Made by a program: the position numbers and the translations under genes | Notes under the pieces: model-generated | The model's database searches: none | The model's input: only the letters and a program-made list of their open reading frames with translations | What the model was told of the DNA's origin: nothing | Assembly: GCF_014648275.1 (NCBI RefSeq) | Contig: NZ_BMQU01000018.1 | Coordinates: 50,881 to 114,880 of the forward strand | Length of the DNA: 64,000 bases | Direction of reading: 5' to 3' | DNA from: Pseudomonas laurentiana | GTDB taxonomy: Bacteria > Pseudomonadota > Gammaproteobacteria > Pseudomonadales > Pseudomonadaceae | In this document: positions 18,149 to 26,345 of the stretch, piece by piece | Layout: every line of letters starts with the position of its first letter | Numbering within the stretch: the first letter of the stretch is position 1

Positions 18149-19096
18149 ATGTCCAACAATAAACCGATGCCTGTTCCGACGGAAATCTCCGCTCCCTTCT
18201 GGGAAGGCCTGAAGGCCAAGCGCCTGTTGATCCAGCAATGCACAGCCTGCGCGCACTGGGTTTTCTACCCGCGGCGCCATTGTCCCGCCTGCCTGGCCCA
18301 TGACCTGGCCTGGCGCGAGGTCGAGGGCAGCGCGACGCTTTACAGTTACACACTGACGCGTATTCCCACGCTGCCCGACTTCATGGACGAAATGCCGCAA
18401 AAGCTGGCAGTCGTTGAGTTGGCCGAAGGTGTGCGCATCAACACCAACCTGGTCGGTTTGGCGGAAGACGAAATCCACATTGGCATGCCGCTGAAACCGG
18501 TGTTTGCCCAGGTCGACGCCAAGGGCAATCGCTTGCTGCGCTTCACGGGCCTGGACAAGGATGCCGTGAACCTGGAGCAGTTGCCTGCGGTTGACAGCGA
18601 ACCGGTACCGGTTTCGTCGCAACCCGAGCCGCGCAAGATCGACTTCAACGACGCCGCGAGCTTGCAGGCGCTGGTCAGCGAGCAGTTCAGTGACTGGAGC
18701 AACAGCATCGTCGTGGATCAGGCCTTGATCGACGCTTTTGCACAGTTGTCTGGCGACGACTACTGGATTCATACCGACCCGGAACGTGCCCGCCTGCAGA
18801 GCCCGTTCGGTGGCACCATCGCCCATGGCGCCCTGGTGCAGGTGTTGCAGTCACGAATGAAGCTGGCACTGGATTTCGAAGTCACCGGTTTCAGTACCCA
18901 GATCAACTATGGCTCCGACCGTTTGCGCTTCCCGGCACCCGTGCCCGCAGGTTCACGCATCCATTCGCGGGCGCGGGTCAAGCAGGTCGAACTGCTCCCC
19001 AGAGGCACCCAACTGACGCTGGAGCTCAACACCCATGTCGTGGGCCATGACCGGCCATCGGTCATCAACGATCTGGTGATTCTCTACCGGGCCTGA
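18149..19096 (+). CDS. DUF35 (OB-fold zinc ribbon) fused to MaoC-like hydratase
   Basis: A 315-aa two-domain protein. Residues 1-140 are a DUF35 unit with a zinc ribbon (C31-x2-C34, C45-x2-C48) followed by the OB fold. Residues about 165-315 are a MaoC/NodN hotdog domain with the hydratase Asp/His in LSGDDYWIHTDPERA and GGTIAHGAL. The mycobacterial counterpart ChsH2 has the same domains in reverse order. Shy1 of cholate-degrading Pseudomonas is the likely functional analogue. The DUF35 domain should bind the upstream thiolase-fold protein; the MaoC domain would hydrate the delta-22-type enoyl-CoA before aldol cleavage. Last gene of the operon. Confidence 0.82.
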   Translation: MSNNKPMPVPTEISAPFWEGLKAKRLLIQQCTACAHWVFYPRRHCPACLAHDLAWREVEGSATLYSYTLTRIPTLPDFMDEMPQKLAVVELAEGVRINTNLVGLAEDEIHIGMPLKPVFAQVDAKGNRLLRFTGLDKDAVNLEQLPAVDSEPVPVSSQPEPRKIDFNDAASLQALVSEQFSDWSNSIVVDQALIDAFAQLSGDDYWIHTDPERARLQSPFGGTIAHGALVQVLQSRMKLALDFEVTGFSTQINYGSDRLRFPAPVPAGSRIHSRARVKQVELLPRGTQLTLELNTHVVGHDRPSVINDLVILYRA

Positions 19097-19202
19097 TCGT
19101 ACCCGCTTTACGCCCATGGCAAGGCTGTGGGCGGCAGGGCGGTGCGCCTCTGCACCGCACCTCTACACCGCACTTCTGGCACATGCCATTCACGCCAATT
19201 TG

Positions 19203-19220
19203 TAAGCCATTTGGACGATG
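19203..19220 (+). promoter_or_regulatory. Steroid-regulon box for the first YCF48-RND module
   Basis: TAAGCCATTTGGACGATG with GAGTAT at 21-26 nt downstream. The left half is weaker than consensus. It shares TTTGGACGATG with the box ahead of the second module (55786). Confidence 0.65.
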
Positions 19221-19320
19221 TTTCAAAAGGGCCTACAGCTGAGTATCCCCCTAGGCAATGCCCACTTAGCTCGCCGCGCGACAAGGCGTGGCGCCTGACA
19301 AGAACAAGAGGATTGGCCCT

Positions 19321-19377
19321 ATGACCCCCGCTTTGCATGCGTGTCACGAACAGGAGCGACCTTCATGCGCTCAGTGA
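19321..19377 (+). CDS. Candidate 18-codon leader ORF overlapping the YCF48 start (copy 1)
   Basis: The ORF MTPALHACHEQERPSCAQ follows AAGAGGA at about 9 nt. Its stop (19375-19377) lies 10 nt past the ATG of the YCF48 gene. The second module has an ORF of exactly the same length, with the same 44-nt offset between the two ATGs. Both peptides begin MTP and share C8, P14 and C16-A17. Part of that identity is forced by the overlap with the YCF48 start. It may couple translation rather than make a functional peptide. Confidence 0.4.
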   Translation: MTPALHACHEQERPSCAQ

Positions 19378-20336
19378 TCGGATACCTGGTCTGCCTGGTT
19401 GTCGGGCTGACGATCGTGTTTACCTTTTCCCCCAAGACCGAGCCTGAGCAAGCCCGGTTATCGCTGCGTTCGGACCGGGTTCAAATCAACGGCTTGCTGA
19501 ACCTGGGTGAGCGTGTGGTGGCGGTGGGCGAGCGTGGCAGCATCCTGCTCAGTGACGACCAAGGCGTGAGTTGGCAGCAGGCCAGCGTCGATCGGCAGCG
19601 TGACGTCGCCCTGACCGCCTTGGTGGCGTTGGGTGAACAGCGACTGCTGGCGGTCGGGCATGACGGGTGGATCCTGCGTTCCGAAGACAGCGGCAGCCAC
19701 TGGCGGGAAATGCGCTATGACACTGAATTGGGCGAGCCACTGCTGGGCGTCTGGGCGGCCGGTGGCGAGAGCGTCCTGGCATTCGGCAGTTTCGGCAAGT
19801 TCTATCAGTCCGATGATGCCGGGCTGAGCTGGAGCAAGCTGTCGCTCGACGTCGACAGCGCGCACCTCAACAGCATGGACGGTGGCCCTGATGGTCGCCG
19901 GATGCTGGTTGGTGAGCAGGGGTTGGTGCTGCGTACCCGCGATGGTGGCAAGCACTGGCAGACCTTGCCGGCGTTCTACAGCGGCTCGCTGTTCGGCATC
20001 GTGCGCCTGAGCCCGGAACATTGGGTGACCTATGGCATGCGCGGCCATGTCTTCGTCAGCCATGACTTCGGTGATAGCTGGACACAGGTCAACGTGGGTA
20101 ACCAACTGCCGCTCTACGGGCATGTGCTGTTGCCCGACCATTCCGGCCTGGTGATTGTCGGTGCGGGCAGCTCGGTGGTCCGGTTGGATGCACGCGGCGC
20201 CTTGGTTGGCGTCAGTCGCTTGGCCGGGCTTGGCACCTTGACCTCGGCGACGATGGTCGGCTCGCGTCTGCTGGTCGGCGGTGAGCGCGGGTTACTCCAG
20301 GGTTCTGGTGGCAGCGTTGCCGCCCTAGGTAAATGA
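19365..20336 (+). CDS. YCF48-like beta-propeller protein, copy 1
   Basis: A 323-aa protein. The ATG at 19365 (MRSVIGYLVCLVVGLTIVF) has AGGAGCGACC upstream and aligns with the start of the second copy. One N-terminal membrane helix or signal anchor leads into a repeated bladed domain: repeated GERG/GxxGxILxSxDxGxxW units such as VAVGERGSILLSDDQGVSWQ and AVGHDGWILRSEDSGSHWRE. This is the BNR/YCF48 propeller fold, placed in the periplasm. It is always next to an RND protein here, so a scaffold or chaperone role in that complex is likely. The biochemical role is unknown. Confidence 0.82.
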   Translation: MRSVIGYLVCLVVGLTIVFTFSPKTEPEQARLSLRSDRVQINGLLNLGERVVAVGERGSILLSDDQGVSWQQASVDRQRDVALTALVALGEQRLLAVGHDGWILRSEDSGSHWREMRYDTELGEPLLGVWAAGGESVLAFGSFGKFYQSDDAGLSWSKLSLDVDSAHLNSMDGGPDGRRMLVGEQGLVLRTRDGGKHWQTLPAFYSGSLFGIVRLSPEHWVTYGMRGHVFVSHDFGDSWTQVNVGNQLPLYGHVLLPDHSGLVIVGAGSSVVRLDARGALVGVSRLAGLGTLTSATMVGSRLLVGGERGLLQGSGGSVAALGK

Positions 20337-20346
20337 GAGGCGGGCA

Positions 20347-22722
20347 ATGAAACAAGGTAAAAGCTGGGTGACGCATAGCGTCGAAGCAGTCGCGGACCGG
20401 CTGATGGCATGGCGCAAGGGATTGTTGGTGCTGTTTGTGCTGGTAACCGTGGGGCTTGGCTACAGTGCTACCCACACGCAACTGGACCCGGGCTTCAACA
20501 AGCAGATTCCGGTACGGCATGCGTACATGGTCAACTTCCTGAAGTTCAGCCAGTACTTCACCGGTGCCAACCGGTTCCTGGTCAGCGTGCACTGGAAAGG
20601 TGAGGGGGACATCTACAACCCGGTATTCCTCGACACCTTGCGCAAGGTCACCGACGACGTGTTCTTTATTTCCGGGGTCAGTCGCGCCAGCGTTACCTCG
20701 CTGTTCACCACCAACGTGCGCTACATCGAAATCACCGAGGAAGGCTTTTTCGGTGATGTGGTGGTACCGCCACGGTTCAGCGGCACCGAGGAGGACCTGG
20801 CACAGGTGCGCAGCAACGCCGCCGCGTCCGGGCAGATCGGTCGCCTGCTGGCCAATGACCTGAAATCGGCCATGGTGCGCGCCGACCTGCAAGATATCGA
20901 CCCGCAGACCGGCGAACCCGTCAAGTACGCTGAAGTTGCCCGCCGTCTTGAAGAAATTCGCCACAAGTACAGCAATGAGCAGGTCGAAATCAACATTGTC
21001 GGTTTTGCCAAGCTGGTCGGCGACGTGGTCGAGGGGTTGAACACGGTCATCGGCTTCTTTGTGATCGCCTTCGTGATTACCGGGCTGCTGCTCTGGCTCT
21101 ATTCGCGTTCCTTGCGCCTGACCGTGGTTGCGCTGGTGGTGGCCTTGTTGCCGGTGGTCTGGTTACTGGGTTTGTTGCCGCTATTGGGGCTTGGCATCGA
21201 TCCGATGTCGATCCTGGTGCCGTTCCTGATTTTCTCCATCGGTGTATCCCACGCGGTACAGATGACCAATGCCTGGAAGCAGGACGTGGTTGCCGGCAGC
21301 GACTCGTTGCGGGCCGCACATTCGGCGTTCTGCAAGATCTTCATTCCTGGCTCCCTGGCGCTGTTGATGAACGCTCTGGGTTTTGCGGTGATCATGTTGA
21401 TCGATATCCCGATCGTGCATGAACTGGGCGTGACCGCCTGTATTGGCGTAATGCTGATGATCATCACCAACAAATTGATGCTGCCGGTGATCATCTCCTA
21501 CCTGCGCCTGGAGCCTGGGTTGATTCGGCAGGCACAAACCCGTCAGACCGGCAGGCATCGCCTGTGGTGGCGGCTGTCCGCGCTGGCCGAGCCAGGACCG
21601 GCACTGAGCGTGTTCGCCATCAGCCTGTTGCTGCTGGTGGCCGGGGCCTACAAGGCACGTGATCTGGCGGTGGGCGATATCGGTGCCGGCGCACCGGAGC
21701 TCAGGGCCGACTCACGCTACAACCAGGACAACCGCAAGATTGTCGACAGCTACTCGATCGGCCTCGATGTCATGTCGGTATTTGTCGAGGTCAAGGGCAT
21801 CGAAGAAGGCTGCCTGTCACCGGAAGTGATGCGTGCGGTGGAAGCCTTCGATTTCCGCATGCGTGCCGTCAGCGGTGTGCAGTCGGTCCAGAGCGTGGCC
21901 GGCATGGGCAAGCGGGTCATTGCCGGCAACAACGAGGGTAATCCACGCTGGGCGGCGATTCCCGGTTCGGCGCGGGGGTTGAGCCAGGGCGCGCGGGCCT
22001 ACATGCCGGACGACGGGTTGGTCACCGACGGCTGTCAGCAAATGCAGATCCTGGTGTTCCTGGCCGACCACGAAGGCGCCACCGTGGCCCATGCCATCAA
22101 TGAAGCCAAGCGCATCATCGCCGAGGTCCGCACACCACAGGTCGAGTTCCTCCTGGCGGGTGGAAACGTGGGCGTGATGGCCGCCTCCAACGAAGCCGTG
22201 AAACGGGCAGAGATCATCATGTTGGCGGCGCTCTTTGGTTCGGTGGCGCTGTTCTGCTGGCTGACGTTCCTCTCGGTCCGCGCGGTACTGTGCATTCTCG
22301 TGCCGTTGGCCATTGTAGCGATCCTCTGCAACGCGCTGATGGCGATGCTCGGCATTGGCCTGAAAGTCGCGACCTTGCCGGTGATGGCGCTGGGAGTGGG
22401 AGTGGGGGTCGATTACGGCATTTACCTGTATGAACGTATCCAGCACGAAATGGCCAGTGGATCGAGCCTGCGCGAGGCGTTTTATGAGGCGATGTGCCAA
22501 CGAGGGACGGCAGCAGTGTTCACCGCCTTGACCATGTCGATTGGGGTGTGTACCTGGGCCTTTGCGCCACTGAAGTTTCAGGCAGACATGGGCGTGCTGT
22601 TGTCCTTCATGTTCCTGGTCAACGTATTGGGTGCGATATTCCTGCTACCGGCGCTGGCGGCCTGGTTCAACCGTGGGCGCCGGCTGGTCGCCACGGACAG
22701 TCCCCTGGCCCAGACCCAGTGA
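20347..22722 (+). CDS. RND/MMPL-family transporter, copy 1
   Basis: A 791-aa inner-membrane protein with the RND duplication. Helix 1 (about 28-48) is followed by a large periplasmic loop, five helices around residues 230-385 (LPLLGLGIDPMSILVPFLIF, GVSHAVQMTNAWK), a second loop and five more helices (VATLPVMALGVGVGVDYGIYLYERIQ). This is the MMPL/HpnN-like class, which moves lipids or hydrophobic compounds using the proton gradient and needs no MFP partner. It starts 10 bp after the YCF48 gene. The second copy at 56888 is highly similar throughout. Role in steroid movement is inferred. Confidence 0.87.
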   Translation: MKQGKSWVTHSVEAVADRLMAWRKGLLVLFVLVTVGLGYSATHTQLDPGFNKQIPVRHAYMVNFLKFSQYFTGANRFLVSVHWKGEGDIYNPVFLDTLRKVTDDVFFISGVSRASVTSLFTTNVRYIEITEEGFFGDVVVPPRFSGTEEDLAQVRSNAAASGQIGRLLANDLKSAMVRADLQDIDPQTGEPVKYAEVARRLEEIRHKYSNEQVEINIVGFAKLVGDVVEGLNTVIGFFVIAFVITGLLLWLYSRSLRLTVVALVVALLPVVWLLGLLPLLGLGIDPMSILVPFLIFSIGVSHAVQMTNAWKQDVVAGSDSLRAAHSAFCKIFIPGSLALLMNALGFAVIMLIDIPIVHELGVTACIGVMLMIITNKLMLPVIISYLRLEPGLIRQAQTRQTGRHRLWWRLSALAEPGPALSVFAISLLLLVAGAYKARDLAVGDIGAGAPELRADSRYNQDNRKIVDSYSIGLDVMSVFVEVKGIEEGCLSPEVMRAVEAFDFRMRAVSGVQSVQSVAGMGKRVIAGNNEGNPRWAAIPGSARGLSQGARAYMPDDGLVTDGCQQMQILVFLADHEGATVAHAINEAKRIIAEVRTPQVEFLLAGGNVGVMAASNEAVKRAEIIMLAALFGSVALFCWLTFLSVRAVLCILVPLAIVAILCNALMAMLGIGLKVATLPVMALGVGVGVDYGIYLYERIQHEMASGSSLREAFYEAMCQRGTAAVFTALTMSIGVCTWAFAPLKFQADMGVLLSFMFLVNVLGAIFLLPALAAWFNRGRRLVATDSPLAQTQ

Positions 22723-22770
22723 GCAGGCAAGAGGTCTTGTGGGCGCGGTGCTAGTAACTGAGCGGTGCCT

Positions 22771-23055
22771 GCATCGTTGGCAAGCCAACTCCCACGGGGG
22801 GCCGTGCAGAACACTGCTTTTTCTGTGGGAGCAGGCTTGCCTGCGATAGCGTCGGCGCGGTGCCAGTGAATGCGCGGTGCTTGCATCGTTGGCAAGCCAA
22901 CTCCCACGGGGGGCCGTGCAGAACACTGCTTTTTCTGTGGGAGCAGGCTTGCCTGCGATAGCGTCGGCGCGGTGCCAGTGAATGCGCGGTGCTTGCATCG
23001 TTGGCAAGCCAACTCCCACAGGGATCCGTGCAGAACACCGCTTTTTCTGTGGCAG
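22771..23055. repeat. Tandem array of 112-bp units carrying paired REP palindromes
   Basis: Units begin at 22771, 22883 and 22995 (GCATCGTTGGCAAGCCAACT each time), a constant 112-bp period; the third is incomplete. Within a unit, a GTTGGCAAGCCAACTCCCAC arm is followed about 30 bp later by GTGGGAGCAGGCTTGCCTGC. These inverted REP halves can form a long stem. Units 1 and 2 are nearly identical, so duplication is recent. Typical Pseudomonas REP arrays mark 3' ends of genes. Confidence 0.88.
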
Positions 23056-23117
23056 GGCTTGTTAGTGGGTGGTCGTAGACATTCAGTTACCAAAAATAAA
23101 ACCTCAACGCCTATTGT

Positions 23118-23131
23118 GGACTACGTAGTGG
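23118..23131. promoter_or_regulatory. Inverted half-sites of the regulon box ahead of LuxR copy 1
   Basis: GGACTACGTAGTGG contains GGACTA and TAGTGG facing each other across CG; GGACTA is the exact reverse complement of the TAGTCC half of the cluster box. It is 142 bp before the regulator's ATG. An autoregulatory site is possible, but the spacing differs from the other boxes. Confidence 0.3.
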
Positions 23132-23272
23132 GCAGAGAGACTGTGACGCCAGCCTTGTTGCAGGGCCGTTGCAAGCAGCGTGTGGTCAAAAAGGGGGCGT
23201 GCTGCCCTCAAGCCGAAATTATAAAAATAACAAGGGAAGGTCACTGTGCCTTACCCGAGCGCGGAGAAGACT

Positions 23273-24508
23273 ATGGTAAGTGCAGTCTTGACCCATGAGG
23301 TTCTGGCCAGCGTCGGCCTTGACCTGAGCGAATACGACCGCCTGGTCGGTGAAGTCTATGAAGGGGCCCTCGATCCGAAGTTGATGGCGCGAGCCCTCAA
23401 GAGCTTCCGCACACTCTACGATGCCAACTACGTCACACTGATCCTGCGAGTACCGGACCAACCGGACATGGGTGTGATGATCATCGCCGGCGACATCGAA
23501 GGTGCTGGCGACGTCAGCTACATGACCTACCCCCAGACCAATACCCCGTTTGCCAATCAACCGCTGGATTACGTGTTCACGGTCGACGACATCATGACGT
23601 CCTCGGAATGGGAGCACAGCGCCTACTTCAAGATGTTCTGTGGCCCGCAAGGGGTGTACCACGTGATGGGCGCCGATATTTCCACCCCGGACGGCGGCAA
23701 GTTGCGCTTTCGCATTACCCGTCCCAAGCACGCGCCCAACTTCTCGGCCAACGAACGGGCACTGTGCGGTGTGTTCCTCCCGCACCTGCGGCGGGCATTG
23801 CAGGTGCATAACTTGCTGGATCGCAGTGAGTCGTTGAGTGAACTCTACTCCCAGGCAATCAGTCGGCTGTCGGTGGCAACCCTGGTGCTGGATGAAAGCG
23901 GCAGTGTGCTGCGGGTCAACCCGGTCGCCCAGGATATTCTGGCCAACGCCGATGGGTTGAAGTTGGTCGGCGGGCGCCTTGAGGCAAGCTACCCCAGTGA
24001 CAATCGCGAGCTGCAACGGCTGATTCGCGCCGCATTTTCCCCGGATGCCCCCAAGAGCGCCGAGGCCATGTCTGTCACGCGACCGTCCGGGCTGGTCAAC
24101 CTCGGCCTTGTGGTTGAATCGATTCCCTCGCTGGACTGGGCAGACGAGAAGGGCAAGCCCGCCGCACTGGTGTATATCCGCGATGCCGCGAGCAAGTCGC
24201 TGGCCAGCGAAGTGGTGACCAAGCAGTTGTTCAACCTGACCAGGGCCGAGACCGCCCTGGCAATGGAGTTGGCCAACGGTTTGTCCCTGGAGGAAGCGGC
24301 CGAAGTGCTGAACATCCGACGCAACACCGCACGTGCCCATCTGCGTTCGATTTTCTCCAAGACCGGTGTGCGCCGGCAGACTGAGCTGGTGCGCATCATG
24401 CTCAACAGTGTCGTGGCGCTGGGCAAGCCCAAGGTCGCCCTCAAGGTGGTTGAAAAACTCAAGGTTCCACCGCCGAAACTGGCAGTAGCCGCCTGTCGTC
24501 AGGCTTGA
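23273..24508 (+). CDS. LuxR-type regulator with PAS-like domain (TesR/TeiR-like), copy 1
   Basis: A 411-aa protein. The ATG at 23273 (GGAG 7 nt upstream) aligns residue for residue with the start of copy 2; an in-frame GTG at 23246 also has a good RBS. The N-terminal about 200 residues are a putative ligand-sensing region. A PAS-like stretch (LVLDESGSVLRVNPVAQDIL) follows near 205-310, then a clear LuxR helix-turn-helix (LTRAETALAMELANGLSLEE, RRNTARAHLRSIFSKTGV) near 325-385. TesR/TeiR of Comamonas testosteroni, a LuxR-type activator of steroid genes, is the nearest known analogue. It probably binds the TAGTCC-N4-GGACGATG box. Confidence 0.85.
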   Translation: MVSAVLTHEVLASVGLDLSEYDRLVGEVYEGALDPKLMARALKSFRTLYDANYVTLILRVPDQPDMGVMIIAGDIEGAGDVSYMTYPQTNTPFANQPLDYVFTVDDIMTSSEWEHSAYFKMFCGPQGVYHVMGADISTPDGGKLRFRITRPKHAPNFSANERALCGVFLPHLRRALQVHNLLDRSESLSELYSQAISRLSVATLVLDESGSVLRVNPVAQDILANADGLKLVGGRLEASYPSDNRELQRLIRAAFSPDAPKSAEAMSVTRPSGLVNLGLVVESIPSLDWADEKGKPAALVYIRDAASKSLASEVVTKQLFNLTRAETALAMELANGLSLEEAAEVLNIRRNTARAHLRSIFSKTGVRRQTELVRIMLNSVVALGKPKVALKVVEKLKVPPPKLAVAACRQA

Positions 24509-24526
24509 ATCACCGTTCTGTTACCG

Positions 24527-24554
24527 GGCGGCAGGGGGTTGCCCCGGTGCCGCC
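24527..24554 (+). terminator. Possible hairpin terminator after LuxR copy 1
   Basis: GGCGGC (24527-24532) and GCCGCC (24549-24554) flank an inner GGGG/CCCC pairing with small bulges. There is no T-run. It sits between the regulator's stop and the next box, where a transcript end is expected. Confidence 0.4.
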
Positions 24555-24570
24555 ATGACCCTGAAAACCT

Positions 24571-24588
24571 TAGTCCGCACAGACGATG
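24571..24588 (+). promoter_or_regulatory. Steroid-regulon box for the 3-alpha-HSD operon
   Basis: TAGTCCGCACAGACGATG. GATACT lies 22-27 nt downstream, at the same place and with the same sequence as at 60642. The leader to the ATG at 24642 would be about 21 nt. Confidence 0.75.
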
Positions 24589-24641
24589 CAGCCTCGTGGT
24601 CGGTCTCTCGATACTGCCCGGACTTATCACGGAGAATACCT

Positions 24642-25409
24642 ATGCCAGTTACAGCTATCAGCGGCAGCGCTTCGGGAATCGGTGCCGCGGTGAGCACTGC
24701 ATTGCGCGCCGCCGGACATCGCGTCATCGGAATCGACCGCAGCAATGCCGAGGTGATTGCCGATCTCTCAACACCACAGGGTCGTGAGGCCGCCATTGCC
24801 CAGGTACTTGAGCTCAGTGGTGGGGTGCTCGACGGCCTGGTCTGTTGTGCGGGTGTCGGGGTAACGGCCCCGTCCTGCGGGTTGATCCCGGCGGTCAACT
24901 ATTTCGGCGTCAGCCAGTTGCTGGGTGGCCTGGCCGGGGCGTTGGCTAAAGGCGATAGCCCGGCTGCGCTGGTGATCGGTTCAGTGGCCGCGACCCAGGC
25001 CGGTGCCGATCAGCAGCCGATGACCGAGGCGATGCTCGCCGGTGATGAGCCCTATGCGCTGGAACTGGCCAATGCCCTTGGTCAGCCCCATGTGGCCTAT
25101 GCCTGCTCCAAGTATGCGATCACCCATCACGCCCGGCGCACGGCATCCAGTTGGGCGAGCAAAGGTATCCGCTTGAACGTGGTGGCGCCGGGGGCGGTGG
25201 AAACCCCACTGCACCAGGCATCGCTGGACGACGCACGCTTTGGCAAGGCAGTACGTGATTTTGTTGCACCCCTGGGCCGAGCCGGGCATCCGCAGGAAAT
25301 CGCCGCGTTGGTGGCGTTCCTGCAATCCCGGCAGGCTGCGTTCATCCATGGCAGTGTGGTGTTCATCGATGGCGGCATGGACGCCATGGTTCGCCCACAG
25401 CGTTTCTAA
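24642..25409 (+). CDS. hsdA: 3-alpha-hydroxysteroid dehydrogenase/carbonyl reductase (SDR)
   Basis: A 255-aa SDR with GGAGAATACCT before the ATG. It closely resembles the Comamonas testosteroni 3-alpha-HSD in order and wording. It has a short glycine loop SGSASGIGAA, then HRVIGIDRSNAEVIADLST and VNYFGVSQLL. The active-site Ser-Tyr-Lys appears as IGSVAAT and YACSK, followed by RLNVVAPGAVETPLHQA and an end MVRPQRF. The enzyme oxidises the 3-alpha-hydroxyl of bile acids and androsterone to the 3-ketone with NAD+. Presence of a 3-alpha enzyme favours bile-acid-type substrates. It forms an operon with the next SDR. Confidence 0.85.
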   Translation: MPVTAISGSASGIGAAVSTALRAAGHRVIGIDRSNAEVIADLSTPQGREAAIAQVLELSGGVLDGLVCCAGVGVTAPSCGLIPAVNYFGVSQLLGGLAGALAKGDSPAALVIGSVAATQAGADQQPMTEAMLAGDEPYALELANALGQPHVAYACSKYAITHHARRTASSWASKGIRLNVVAPGAVETPLHQASLDDARFGKAVRDFVAPLGRAGHPQEIAALVAFLQSRQAAFIHGSVVFIDGGMDAMVRPQRF

Positions 25410-25420
25410 AAGGACTCCCC

Positions 25421-26254
25421 ATGAACAAGGTGGCTTTCATTACCGGTGCCAGCCGTGGCATCGGTCGCGAGGCGGCATTGGCATTTGCGCGGGCCGGCTT
25501 CGACCTGGCGATCAGTGCACGTACCCTCGACGAAGGTGAGCAGCATCCGCATGCCCTGCGTGACGCCGCCGGCGCACCACTGCCCGGCAGTCTCAATGGT
25601 ACCGCCGAAGCGATCCGGGCGCTGGGGCGGCGGGTACTGGTCGTGCCCATGGACCTGCTCGACAGTGCATCGGCCATCGGCGCCTGTGAGGCGGTGCTGG
25701 CCGAGTACGGGCGGATCGATGTGCTGATCAACAACGCGATCTACCAGGGCAACGACCTCAACGCGGGCTTCATGGCCCTGGAGCCGGAAACGCTGGAGCG
25801 GATGTACAAGGGCTACATCCTGACGCCGTTCCTGCTGACCCGGGCAGTGGCCGAGCAGATGGTCCAGCAGGGCTCGGGGGTCGTCATCAACGTCACGTCC
25901 GGTGCCGGTGAGAGTGACCCGCCCGTGGCTGCCGGCAAGGGCGGTTGGGGATATGCCTATGGGGCCGGCAAGGCGGCGGTATCGCGTCTTTCAGGGATTC
26001 TTTCGGTGGAATTGGGGGATACCGGGGTTTGTGCCTACACCCTCAACCCAGGTGTCGTGACCACCGACGCACTCAAGGCGACCATTGGTGACAAGGGTGT
26101 GATCGCCTTGCGTGCCGGTAGCGCACCGCCGCAGGTTCCCGCCGAGGTGATGCTCTGGTTGGCGACGGCAGAGCAGGCACCCCGTTACCAGCGTCGAACC
26201 ATCGCTGCCCAGCCCTTTGCACTGGAGCACGGCATCGTTGCCGATTGGCGTTGA
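25421..26254 (+). CDS. Short-chain dehydrogenase/reductase
   Basis: A 277-aa classical SDR starting MNKVAFITGASRGIGREAAL (TGxxxGIG cofactor loop). NNA is near residue 103, Ser in INVTSGAG and Tyr/Lys in YGAGK. An insertion at about 38-58 (DEGEQHPHALRDAAG) lengthens the segment after the second strand, as in some hydroxyacyl-CoA or steroid SDRs. It lies 11 bp after hsdA, under the same box. The oxidised hydroxyl (3-beta, 7, 12 or a side-chain position) is not identified. Confidence 0.8.
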   Translation: MNKVAFITGASRGIGREAALAFARAGFDLAISARTLDEGEQHPHALRDAAGAPLPGSLNGTAEAIRALGRRVLVVPMDLLDSASAIGACEAVLAEYGRIDVLINNAIYQGNDLNAGFMALEPETLERMYKGYILTPFLLTRAVAEQMVQQGSGVVINVTSGAGESDPPVAAGKGGWGYAYGAGKAAVSRLSGILSVELGDTGVCAYTLNPGVVTTDALKATIGDKGVIALRAGSAPPQVPAEVMLWLATAEQAPRYQRRTIAAQPFALEHGIVADWR

Positions 26255-26283
26255 AGCTGTGATGTGTTGATACCTGAAGGTAA

Positions 26284-26313
26284 CGTTATTGGCGACCAAG
26301 GTCGCCAATAACG
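26284..26313. terminator. 30-bp palindrome between convergent operons (bidirectional terminator)
   Basis: CGTTATTGGCGACC (26284-26297) and its exact reverse complement (26300-26313) are separated by AA. It sits between the SDR operon on the plus strand and the hsaE-G-F operon on the minus strand, where a two-way terminator is expected. Neither side has a long T-tract, so a protein operator is an alternative. Confidence 0.65.
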
Positions 26314-26345
26314 CTGGAGGGCAGAATCAGCGGATAGGTCGTTGC

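Larger units (their letters stand above)
22723..23272. other. 550-bp gene-free gap between RND copy 1 and LuxR copy 1
   Basis: Holds the REP-containing tandem array (22771 to about 23055), then about 200 bp of less GC-rich DNA with the dyad GGACTA-CG-TAGTGG (23118-23131) and the RBS of the regulator. No credible protein is encoded. In the second module the equivalent gap is only 82 bp, so this gap appears to be an expansion. Confidence 0.75.

Noticed and set aside
22771-23055. CRISPR-like regular repeats
   Set aside because: The period is 112 bp, repeats cover nearly the whole unit, there are no unique spacers and no cas genes. The arms are standard Pseudomonas REP sequence.
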